Source: a virus
Virus record (IMG/VR): IMGVR_UViG_3300011113_000411
Span: 1-28,988 of that record
Direction: 5' to 3' (one strand)
Length of the DNA: 28,988 nucleotides
This document shows, piece after piece, positions 13,900 to 20,042 of the stretch. A program made the translations under genes and the position numbers. The notes beneath the pieces were generated by a model. It ran no database searches, was not told the origin of the DNA, and was given only the letters and a program-made list of their open reading frames with translations. Numbering within the stretch: the stretch's first letter is position 1; every line of letters starts with the position of its first letter.

Positions 13900-13974
13900 G
13901 GTGAGCCGCGCGCGGGTGCGGGTCTCCCTCCTGCGTTGCTGATACACGAAGCGCGCGGCTCTCCCGAACAGAGG
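13890..13974 (+). promoter_or_regulatory. Leader hairpin 2, covers the polymerase ribosome site; loop is an inverted mRNA leader
   Basis: CCTCTGTTC (13890-13898) pairs with GAACAGAGG (13966-13974), then a 4/4 internal loop, then GAGCCGCGCGC (13903-13913) with GCGCGCGGCTC (13951-13961): 20 perfect pairs. The outer right arm contains AGAGG, the only ribosome site before ATG 13980, so folding would hide it. The 37-base loop (13914-13950) contains GTCTCCCTCCTGCGTTGC and TGATAC, the reverse complement of the leader shared by the other phage genes (GTATCAGCAAC..GGAG..GAGACC). Confidence 0.7.
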
Positions 13975-13979
13975 ATGCG

Positions 13980-16865
13980 ATGAGCACACTGTACCTCGAT
14001 CTCGAAACATTCTGCGAAACGAAGATCACCTACGGCGCGTACCGCTATGCGGAGGACGCCGAGGTGATGCTGGTGGCGTGGGCGTGTGACGACGAGCCCG
14101 TAACCGTCTGGGACACGCAGGACATGCCGCACTGGCGTGACGCGCTGCAGAACATCATCGACAAGGCCGATCGCGTTGTGATCCACAACAGCAACTTCGA
14201 CCGCACCGTCCTGCGCGAGCAGGGCGTCCACATCCCCGTGGAGAAAATTATCGACACGATGGTGCTGGCCCTGCAGCACAGCCTGCCCGGATCTCTGGGC
14301 CAGCTCTGCGACGTGCTGAACGTGCCGCAGGACAAAGCCAAAGACACGGCGGGCAAAAAGCTGATACACTTGCTGACGAAGCCGAGGCCCAGCAACGTAA
14401 AAATACGGAGAGCCACCCGTGACACACACCCCGCCGAGTGGGCCGCCTTCGTCGAGTACGCCCGGCTGGATGTGGACGCAATGCGAGACGTACTTGGACG
14501 ACTGCCATCATGGAACGATAGTGATCGTGAGCGGCTCTTGTGGCAGTGTGATCAAAGAATTAATGACCGTGGTGTCGCCGTTGACCGAGAGTTTGCACGA
14601 GCAGCTATACGAGCTTTCGATCGAGCTGGACGATCTCTGGCCGCTCGTGCAGCCCATCTGACGGGCGGCAGCGTCACGTCCGCCACGCAGCGCCAGCGCC
14701 TGCTCGACCACCTCAAGGATGCCCACGGCTTCGAGACCGAAGATCTGACGCGCGGCACGCTCGGCACCCTGCTCGCCGGCGACCTCAATCCGCAGGTGCG
14801 CGAGCTGCTGGAGATACGGCAGCAGGCGGCCGCGACGAGCCCGGCCAAGTACGGTGTGCTGATCAACGCCACGAACCGGGACGGCCGCCTGCGCGGCCTG
14901 ATCCAGTTCTGCGGCGCGTCGCGCACTGGGCGTGACGCCGGCCGGCTGTTCCAGCCGCAGAACCTGCCGCGATCGCCCGACTGGTTCGACGGCGACGTGC
15001 AGGCGACGACCGTGGCCGCCATGAAGGCGGACTGCGAGCACCTGATCTGGGACAACGTCAGCGAGCGCTGCGCGTTTGCCGTGCGCGGGGCGCTGGTTGC
15101 CCCCGAGGGCACCAAGCTGGTCATCGCCGACCTGTCCAACATCGAGGGGCGCGTCTTGGCGTGGTTAGCCGGCGAGGACTGGAAGGTCACCGCGTTCAAG
15201 GCCTACGACCGGGGCGAGGGGCACGACCTGTACAAGGTCACCGCCGGCCGCATTCTCGGCAAAGATCCGGGCGTCATCACCAAGGCCGAGCGGCAGCTTC
15301 AAGGGAAAATCCCTGAGCTTTCTGGGGGTTACCAAGGGGGCGTCGGCGCGTACCGAGCAATGGGCGGCCCAGTCTTCGACGCCATGACCGACGAGGCCAT
15401 TCAAAAGATCGTCTCCGCGTGGCGCAAGGCCCACCCGCGCACGTGCAATTTGTGGTACGACATGGAGGCGGCCGCGCGGTCAGCCATCAACAAACTGGGC
15501 GAGAGCTTCGCCGTGCGCGACCTGATCACATTCGACGTGAAGGCGGACGCGCAGGGCATCGCGTGGCTGCGGATGAAGCTGCCGAGCGGCCGCTACCTGT
15601 GCTACCCGCACCCGGAGGTGTCGGACAGCGCCAGCCTGTCGTACGAGGGCATCAACCAGTTCACGCGCAAGTGGCAGCGCCTCGACACGTACGGCGGCAA
15701 GCTCTGTATCGCGGGCGGTACTCTCGTCCTTACCGATGCTGGCTGGCTTCCGATCGAACAGGTGACCGTAATCCATAAAGTGTGGGACGGCGTAGAGTGG
15801 GTGGGCAACGAGGGGCTTGCCAGAAAAGGTGTTAAGGAGGTAATAAACTTGAATGGCGTTTGGATGACGCCAGACCATGAAGTGCTTACAACGAAAGGCT
15901 GGGTTCGTGCATCACAGAGCGAAGGACTTGAGCGAGCAGACCCTCGGATACCTGACGGTTGTGAAGTACCACGGGAGCAACGGTCGCCGGTCTCTGTGGC
16001 TGCTTCGATGCCGGTGTGGAGCTGCGGTAGTGCTCGCAGCGACGGAAATAGCGAAACAGCAGAAGCGCGGCATTCAGACCTCCTGCGGTTGCATGCGGAA
16101 CAAGACCATATCGGAGAAGCGGACAACTCACGGGATGTCGGGCCACAAAGCGTTCGCGGTGTGGCGCAGCATGATCGACAGGTGCTCACTGCCGACCCAT
16201 CAGGCTTGGGCGCGATACGGAGGGCGTGGAATAACGGTGTGCGATCAGTGGCGGAAATCCTTCAGCGCCTTCTGGGCCGATATGGGATCGACTTACCGCG
16301 AGGGGCTTACGCTGGAGCGGAAGGACAACGCCGCCGGATACTCCCCGGAAAACTGCGTGTGGGCCACGCCGCTGAAGCAGGCGCGGAACAAACGCACGAA
16401 TGTGCATATCAACACGCCGTGGGGGCGGATGACTGTCGCGGAAGCGGCGGATCGCTCAGGTCTGAACAGAACAACGCTGTACTACCGGGTGAACAACGGA
16501 GTGCCGGAACATCGACTTTTCGAGGTGCCCGATACGTCACGGAAGTTTACGATCTGGTAAACTGCGGGCCACGCAGCCGTTTCGTGGTTGCTGGGGAGGA
16601 CGGCAAGACGCTGATCGTCCACAACTGCGAGAATGCCGTGCAGGCGATCGCGCGCGACGTGTTCATGCACGGCATGCTGCGCGCCGAGGAGGAGGGCTAC
16701 AGCGTCTGCATCCGCGTACATGACGAGCTGGTCTGCGAGACGCCGGACGAGCCGGCGTACAGCAGCGACGGGCTGGCGGCGCTCATGGCGACCAACCCGA
16801 GCTGGTCGGCCGGCCTGCCGCTTGCGGCGGCGGGGTTTGAAGCGTACCGTTACCGCAAGGACTGA
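13980..16865 (+). CDS. Family A DNA polymerase with 3'-5' exonuclease, interrupted by an intein
   Basis: 961 residues; 654 after removal of the intein at residues 576-882. Exonuclease motifs: YLDLETF (5-11), IHNSNFDRTVL (64-74) and YARLDVDAM (159-167). Polymerase motif A is VIADLSNIEGRVLAWLAGE (about 381-399), motif B the ERQLQGKIPELSGGY helix, and motif C RVHDELVCE near 911. It is the phage replicative polymerase. ATG 13980 has AGAGG upstream, buried in hairpin 2. The intein sits between GGKL and CENAVQAIARD, a conserved palm region, so activity needs splicing. A nested +1 gene (14419-14661) overlaps the exonuclease part. VRR-NUC and helicase genes follow. Confidence 0.93.
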   Translation: MSTLYLDLETFCETKITYGAYRYAEDAEVMLVAWACDDEPVTVWDTQDMPHWRDALQNIIDKADRVVIHNSNFDRTVLREQGVHIPVEKIIDTMVLALQHSLPGSLGQLCDVLNVPQDKAKDTAGKKLIHLLTKPRPSNVKIRRATRDTHPAEWAAFVEYARLDVDAMRDVLGRLPSWNDSDRERLLWQCDQRINDRGVAVDREFARAAIRAFDRAGRSLAARAAHLTGGSVTSATQRQRLLDHLKDAHGFETEDLTRGTLGTLLAGDLNPQVRELLEIRQQAAATSPAKYGVLINATNRDGRLRGLIQFCGASRTGRDAGRLFQPQNLPRSPDWFDGDVQATTVAAMKADCEHLIWDNVSERCAFAVRGALVAPEGTKLVIADLSNIEGRVLAWLAGEDWKVTAFKAYDRGEGHDLYKVTAGRILGKDPGVITKAERQLQGKIPELSGGYQGGVGAYRAMGGPVFDAMTDEAIQKIVSAWRKAHPRTCNLWYDMEAAARSAINKLGESFAVRDLITFDVKADAQGIAWLRMKLPSGRYLCYPHPEVSDSASLSYEGINQFTRKWQRLDTYGGKLCIAGGTLVLTDAGWLPIEQVTVIHKVWDGVEWVGNEGLARKGVKEVINLNGVWMTPDHEVLTTKGWVRASQSEGLERADPRIPDGCEVPREQRSPVSVAASMPVWSCGSARSDGNSETAEARHSDLLRLHAEQDHIGEADNSRDVGPQSVRGVAQHDRQVLTADPSGLGAIRRAWNNGVRSVAEILQRLLGRYGIDLPRGAYAGAEGQRRRILPGKLRVGHAAEAGAEQTHECAYQHAVGADDCRGSGGSLRSEQNNAVLPGEQRSAGTSTFRGARYVTEVYDLVNCGPRSRFVVAGEDGKTLIVHNCENAVQAIARDVFMHGMLRAEEEGYSVCIRVHDELVCETPDEPAYSSDGLAALMATNPSWSAGLPLAAAGFEAYRYRKD
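14419..14661 (+). CDS. Candidate nested gene in the +1 frame of the polymerase exonuclease domain
   Basis: 80 residues from GTG 14419. Upstream, inside the polymerase gene, stands AGCAACG (14391-14397) then GGAGAG (14407-14412) seven bases before the GTG, the same leader and ribosome-site wording as the early genes; it is built with codons rare for this genome (ATA, AGA). Polymerase codons from about 14468 to 14658 end mostly in A or T, against the strong C/G rule elsewhere, and normal use returns right at this frame's stop. The product has a Ser/Pro start, then CHHGTIVIVSGSCGSVIKEL and an acidic helix (SLHEQLYELSIELDDLWPLV). Not recognised. ATG 14470 is an alternative start. Confidence 0.5.
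   Translation: MTHTPPSGPPSSSTPGWMWTQCETYLDDCHHGTIVIVSGSCGSVIKELMTVVSPLTESLHEQLYELSIELDDLWPLVQPI
15705..16625 (+). mobile_element. Intein in the DNA polymerase (307 residues)
   Basis: Protein-splicing element. Block A begins with Cys1 (CIAGGTLVLTDAGWLPIEQV). Block B is GVWMTPDHEVLT (intein residues 51-62) with Thr55 and His58. Block F is VYDLVNCGPRSRFVVAG (281-297). Block G ends LIVHN, with the catalytic His306-Asn307, and the next extein residue is Cys. All splice-site chemistry is present. Residues between about 65 and 278 show no intein homing domain in this frame; instead the DNA encodes an HNH endonuclease one frame over (15877-16560). The polymerase frame stays open across it, which splicing requires. 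Confidence 0.9.
15877..16560 (+). CDS. HNH homing endonuclease encoded out of frame inside the intein
   Basis: 227 residues from ATG 15877 (GTG 15907 is an alternative start nearer the family's usual beginning), one frame ahead of the polymerase. Residues 16-72 match the N-terminal domain of phage HNH nucleases (LGYLTVVKYHG, C45-x-C47 ... C70-x-C72, likely zinc-binding). The nuclease core spans 85-172: HKAFAVWRSMIDRC, WARYGGRGI, LERKDNAAGYSPENCVWAT. The end, 178-216, is a helix-turn-helix (MTVAEAADRSGLNRTTLYY). It should cut intein-free polymerase genes and so spread the element. Its start overlaps block B and its TAA lies inside block F. Codon third positions here are G/C-rich in this frame. 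Confidence 0.88.
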   Translation: MKCLQRKAGFVHHRAKDLSEQTLGYLTVVKYHGSNGRRSLWLLRCRCGAAVVLAATEIAKQQKRGIQTSCGCMRNKTISEKRTTHGMSGHKAFAVWRSMIDRCSLPTHQAWARYGGRGITVCDQWRKSFSAFWADMGSTYREGLTLERKDNAAGYSPENCVWATPLKQARNKRTNVHINTPWGRMTVAEAADRSGLNRTTLYYRVNNGVPEHRLFEVPDTSRKFTIW

Positions 16866-16868
16866 GCC

Positions 16869-17147
16869 ATGACGCCCGCCGGCAAGCTGCAGGATCACCT
16901 CAAGCACGTCGTGCAGAAGAGCGGCGGCCAGTACCGCAAGACGCGCTGGGAGGGCCGCAGGGGCTGCCCTGACTGCTTCGTGTGGTGGACGTGGCCGCGC
17001 GCCGCCTTCATCGAGATCAAGGCGGACGGCGACCGTCTCAGCGGCCACCAGCAGCGCGAGATCGAGCGCATGCGCGGCGACGGCGTGCCGGTCTTCATCG
17101 CCCGGTCGATCGAGGAGATCGACGAGATAGTGGCCCTATTAAAATAG
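16869..17147 (+). CDS. VRR-NUC domain nuclease
   Basis: 92 residues, essentially only the VRR-NUC domain: GCPDCFV with Asp35, then AAFIEIKADG with Glu49-x-Lys51 and SGHQQREIERM with Gln61, which is the catalytic set of this PD-(D/E)XK branch. Family members cut branched or flapped DNA. ATG 16869 has AAGGA seven bases upstream and lies three bases after the polymerase stop. Likely resolves replication or recombination intermediates with the polymerase and helicase. A small A/T palindrome (17136-17149) spans its stop. Confidence 0.88.
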   Translation: MTPAGKLQDHLKHVVQKSGGQYRKTRWEGRRGCPDCFVWWTWPRAAFIEIKADGDRLSGHQQREIERMRGDGVPVFIARSIEEIDEIVALLK

Positions 17148-17151
17148 GTAG

Positions 17152-17181
17152 TTGCAACTTGGCGTTGTTGCAATGTATAGT
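17152..17181 (+). promoter_or_regulatory. Operator dyad and promoter (copy E)
   Basis: -35 TTGCAA (17152-17157), 18-base spacer, -10 TATAGT (17176-17181), the best -10 of the set. Dyad TTGCAAC-TTGGC-GTTGTTG (17152-17170), and a further TTGCAA at 17168-17173. Followed by GTCAGCAACG and AAAAGGAGACAC, ATG at 17214. The upstream AAAATAGGT is shared with copy A. Confidence 0.65.
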
Positions 17182-17213
17182 GTTCATGTCAGCAACGAAA
17201 AGGAGACACTGAC

Positions 17214-17477
17214 ATGGAACTCGATCGTACCACATTCGCGCATTGGTTCAGCATCCCGCGCGCCAGCCGCAGCCCGGTGCCGAAGGCCGACCCCAACGCG
17301 CCACGCTTCAGCATCCACCGCAGCCATCGCGGCAAGGTGCTGGCCGAGGCTGACACCGAAGAGCGCGCCATCCAGTTGGCCGCAGCAATGGACGCTGGAT
17401 ACGTTCGAGATCGTCACGCGCCGCTGAACCAGCGCTGGCTTGAGATGGACGAGGGTAGGCTCTTTCGACCCGTCTGA
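17214..17477 (+). CDS. Hypothetical protein
   Basis: 87 residues, start set by leader copy E. Not recognised. It begins with ELDRTTFAHWFSIPRA, followed by a short Pro-rich loop, a beta strand (RFSIHRSHRGKVLAE) and a helix (TEERAIQLAAAMDAGYV). A single-gene unit: it has its own promoter upstream and a strong terminator eight bases downstream, so it is probably controlled independently of the genes around it. Confidence 0.72.
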   Translation: MELDRTTFAHWFSIPRASRSPVPKADPNAPRFSIHRSHRGKVLAEADTEERAIQLAAAMDAGYVRDRHAPLNQRWLEMDEGRLFRPV

Positions 17478-17484
17478 CGCAACC

Positions 17485-17516
17485 GGGGCGGCCTTCGGGT
17501 CGCCCCAAACTTTTTT
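17485..17516 (+). terminator. Rho-independent terminator
   Basis: GGGGCGGCC (17485-17493), TTCG tetraloop, GGTCGCCCC (17498-17506): nine pairs with one G-U, then AAAC and TTTTTT (17511-17516). Ends the one-gene unit 17214-17477, and probably also limits read-through from the polymerase into the next promoter. Confidence 0.88.
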
Positions 17517-17527
17517 GCATTTGGGGG

Positions 17528-17556
17528 TTGAAACCTGACGTTGCATGTGTCACATA
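17528..17556 (+). promoter_or_regulatory. Operator dyad and promoter (copy F)
   Basis: Dyad TTGAAAC-CTGAC-GTTGCAT (17528-17546). -35 TTGAAA, 17-base spacer, -10 CACATA (17551-17556), then TATCAGCAACGC and AGGAG before ATG 17591. It lies 11 bases after the terminator T-run, so the helicase operon clearly restarts here. Confidence 0.6.
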
Positions 17557-17590
17557 CTGCATATCAGCAACGCAAACAGGAGTTACCCAA

Positions 17591-18022
17591 ATGGCACTTT
17601 CTTTTCGAGTTCGCGACGATCTGGTCGATCTGGGTCGTGACGAAGACGGTTCGGTTATCGTGGGTCGTTCGTTTTACGTAGTGGCCGAGGACGCCGCCGG
17701 TCGTCGTTACGCTCATAATCATTCGTTTCTGGATCACGTTCAGCGTTACGACGAAGAAGATGGTTTTCATTTTTGGGGTCGCCGTTGGGACGGCGACGCC
17801 GAGCGCGAAGCCGCTACCCTGCTGGCTCGTATCGAAGCTCACGTTGCCGCCGGTGGCGCTCTTAACGAAGCTCATTGGGATGAGGTCGATCCGGGTTACG
17901 GTTCGGTCGCTTATCAGGAGCTGGACGCCGTTGGTTATTTCGCGGCTCGTGAGCGTCACGAGGCTCGTCAGGCCGGTGAAGCGGTTCCCTTCGATCAGGT
18001 CTACGATTATCATTTCGCTTGA
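17591..18022 (+). CDS. Hypothetical protein with distinct codon use
   Basis: 143 residues from ATG 17591, set by leader copy F. Acidic, with strands near SVIVGRSFYVVAED and a helix near AEREAATLLARIEAHVAAG. I do not recognise it. Codon choice differs sharply from every neighbour: CGT, GGT, GTT, GAT, CAT, TTT and TCG dominate where the rest of the window uses CGC, GGC and GTC. This could mean very high expression tuned to host tRNAs, or recent acquisition. It is followed 11 bases later by the helicase gene, so both share promoter F. Confidence 0.75.
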   Translation: MALSFRVRDDLVDLGRDEDGSVIVGRSFYVVAEDAAGRRYAHNHSFLDHVQRYDEEDGFHFWGRRWDGDAEREAATLLARIEAHVAAGGALNEAHWDEVDPGYGSVAYQELDAVGYFAARERHEARQAGEAVPFDQVYDYHFA

Positions 18023-18033
18023 GAGGAAGGCAC

Positions 18034-19392
18034 GTGACCTTCAAGCCGCACGACTACCAGAAGGAGGCCCTCGCGCACCTGTACAAGGAGCGCAGGGCCG
18101 CCCTGTGGATGCCCATGGGCGGCGGCAAGACCGTCACCACCCTGACGGCGCTGGAGGCGCTGTCCGTGGTCGAGGACGTGTACCCGGCGCTGGTGCTGGC
18201 ACCGCTGCGCGTTGCGCGCTCGACGTGGCCGGACGAGGTCAAGAAGTGGCCGCACCTGTCGCACCTGCGCGTCAGCGTCATCACCGGCACGCCCAAACAG
18301 CGTCAAGCGGCACTTGACACGCCGGCCGACATTTACACGACCAACTACGACAATCTTGTGTGGCTCCGAGAGACGCTGGGCGACGCGTGGCCGTTCAAGA
18401 CGGTCATCGCCGATGAGTTCACGCGCCTGAAGAGCTTCAGGCTGCGTCAGGGCGGCTCACGGGCGCGTGCGCTGGGTCAGGTGGCCCACACGCACGTCAC
18501 GCGCTTCATCGGCCTGACAGGCACCCCTGCGCCCAATGGCGTGAAGGATCTCTGGGGACAGGTCTGGTTCCTCGACAAGGGCAAGCGTCTGGGCCAGACC
18601 TTCTCCGCCTTCAGCGAGCGCTGGTTCCGCAAGGGCTACGACGGCTACAGCCTCGTGCCCTACGACCACACGCAGGAGGAAGTGCAGGAGCGGCTGAAGG
18701 ACATCTGCCTGACCGTGCGCGGCCTGCAGGTCGATGAGCCTATCACCACGCCCCTCTACGTTGACCTGCCGCCTGCGGCGCGCCGCGCGTACGACGAGAT
18801 GGAGGAGGAGATGTATACCGTCATCGGCGCAGAGGGCGTCGAGGCGGCCAACGCGGCCGTGCGGACGCAGAAGTGCCTGCAGCTTGCCAACGGCGCGATG
18901 TACACCGATGATTACGGCAACTGGGAGGCGGTGCACGATGCCAAGTTGGAGGCGCTGGACAGCGTCATTGAGGAGGCCAACGGCGCGCCCGTCTTGGTGG
19001 CCTATAATTTCAAACACGACTTGGCCCGGCTACGCAAGCGCTACCCTAAAGGCCGGGTGCTGGACGCTGACCCTGATACGATCAAACGGTGGAACCGGGG
19101 GGAAATCGAACTACTTTTCGCTCACCCTGCATCGGCGGGCCACGGCATCTCGCTCCAGTACGGAGGGAACATAATTACGTTTTTTGGCGTAAACTGGAGC
19201 CTTGAAGAATACCTACAGATCATTGAGCGCATCGGCCCAATGCGGCAAAAACAGGCCGGCTACGATCGGCCGGTGCTCGTCTACCCGATCCTCGCCCGCG
19301 ACACGGTCGATGATCTCGTCATGGATCGCCTCACGTCGAAGAAGAGCACGCAGGAAATTTTATTGGAAGCGCTGAAGCGGAGGAAGAAATGA
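18034..19392 (+). CDS. SNF2/DEAD-type helicase
   Basis: 452 residues from GTG 18034, which has AGGAAGG three bases upstream (a TTG at 18019 is in frame but overlaps the previous gene). Motif I is LWMPMGGGKTVT (about 25-36), motif Ia LAPLRVARSTW, motif II IADEFTRLKS (DEFT in place of DEAH/DEAD), motif III GLTGTPAPNG, motif V HPASAGHGISL and motif VI QIIERIGPMRQKQ. This is the compact two-domain SNF2-like helicase found in many phages near polymerase and VRR-NUC genes. It would move along or remodel DNA using ATP; its exact role in replication or recombination is not settled. ATGA overlap with the next gene. Confidence 0.9.
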   Translation: MTFKPHDYQKEALAHLYKERRAALWMPMGGGKTVTTLTALEALSVVEDVYPALVLAPLRVARSTWPDEVKKWPHLSHLRVSVITGTPKQRQAALDTPADIYTTNYDNLVWLRETLGDAWPFKTVIADEFTRLKSFRLRQGGSRARALGQVAHTHVTRFIGLTGTPAPNGVKDLWGQVWFLDKGKRLGQTFSAFSERWFRKGYDGYSLVPYDHTQEEVQERLKDICLTVRGLQVDEPITTPLYVDLPPAARRAYDEMEEEMYTVIGAEGVEAANAAVRTQKCLQLANGAMYTDDYGNWEAVHDAKLEALDSVIEEANGAPVLVAYNFKHDLARLRKRYPKGRVLDADPDTIKRWNRGEIELLFAHPASAGHGISLQYGGNIITFFGVNWSLEEYLQIIERIGPMRQKQAGYDRPVLVYPILARDTVDDLVMDRLTSKKSTQEILLEALKRRKK

Positions 19393-19694
19393 GCGACATC
19401 GATCTAGGTCGCGCGCAGGAGCTGGTTGAGAGCCGCTTCGACAGCGTCGGTGCATGGACGCCGGGCAACCGGGCGTTTTCGTTCAGGATCGGGTTTCCGG
19501 TCGAGGGGCTTACCGAGCGGCAGAAACGCTCAGTCTACAACATGGTAACCGGCTTCGCTGACCAGCTCAAGCGGCAGACCAAAGGAACCGTGCTGCGTTG
19601 GCGGGTGAAGCCGGAGATCAAAGAGGCGCTTCACCTTGAGCCGCCGGTAAAGCTGCGCGAATTGTTTTTTAGCGTTGATGCGACGGAGGAGTAA
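19389..19694 (+). CDS. Hypothetical protein
   Basis: 101 residues, start overlapping the helicase stop (ATGA), so probably translated with it. Predicted helix at 5-18, a strand segment AFSFRIGFPVEG, a long helix ERQKRSVYNMVTGFADQLKR, and strands near VLRWRVKPEI and LRELFFSVDA. A small alpha/beta protein; not recognised. Its tight coupling suggests that it assists the helicase. Confidence 0.7.
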   Translation: MSDIDLGRAQELVESRFDSVGAWTPGNRAFSFRIGFPVEGLTERQKRSVYNMVTGFADQLKRQTKGTVLRWRVKPEIKEALHLEPPVKLRELFFSVDATEE

Positions 19695-19697
19695 GAA

Positions 19698-20039
19698 ATG
19701 AGCTACATCTGTTCGGTATGCCTCACAGTGCACAATACGATATCCGGGGTCACGACCTGCGTCCATTCGCATGAGCCGACCAAGCTGACCGGCGGCAGCG
19801 CCGGCTACTACAAGGTGCGCGTCGAGCGGCCCACGTCCGGCGGCGAGCCGTACACGGCCGAGTGCAACGACATCATCGAGGCGCTGAACATGGAGTATGA
19901 CGTGGCCAACGCTTTCAAGGCGGCGTGGCGCGTCGCGGCGCTGCGGCAGGGCCGGGGCAAGCCGGGTCAGGACAGCGCGGTTTACGACGGCGAGAAGATC
20001 GTCTTCTTCGGCCAGCGGATCATTGAGAGGGCGAAGTGA
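19698..20039 (+). CDS. DUF3310/SaV-like protein with an N-terminal zinc-finger-like motif
   Basis: 113 residues; ATG after GGAGGAG. Residues 5-25 have C-x2-C, then C-x-H-x-H, which may hold zinc. The remainder (YYKVRVE, CNDIIEALNMEY, VANAFKAAWRVA, YDGEKIVFFGQRI) resembles the DUF3310/SaV-like phage family, with its central IIEAL and N-AFK-WR pattern; function unknown. Last gene of the rightward operon. Only three bases separate its stop from the stop of the convergent virion operon, and no terminator hairpin is visible there. Confidence 0.7.
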   Translation: MSYICSVCLTVHNTISGVTTCVHSHEPTKLTGGSAGYYKVRVERPTSGGEPYTAECNDIIEALNMEYDVANAFKAAWRVAALRQGRGKPGQDSAVYDGEKIVFFGQRIIERAK

Positions 20040-20042
20040 GGG

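Noticed and set aside
15705-16625. Insertion in the polymerase as a group I or group II intron instead of an intein
   Set aside because: The polymerase frame runs through without a stop, and the intein splicing motifs (Cys1, TxxH, block F, terminal HN, then Cys) are all present; I saw no intron core structure.
17136-17149. Palindrome CCTATT-AA-AATAGG at the end of the VRR-NUC gene as a terminator
   Set aside because: Two-base loop and no T-run; part of it (AAAATAGG) is more simply explained as the upstream element shared with promoter A.
17564-18013. Minus-strand open frame of 149 codons opposite the 143-residue gene
   Set aside because: It is in the codon-on-codon antisense frame, which stays open whenever TTA, CTA and TCA codons are absent; no start signal. 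The plus gene has promoter, leader and ribosome site.
18734-19174. Possible third nested gene (146 codons, shifted frame) in the SNF2 helicase
   Set aside because: The frame is Arg/Ser/Thr-rich shadow and the helicase codon bias does not change cleanly at its ends; no leader or ribosome site.
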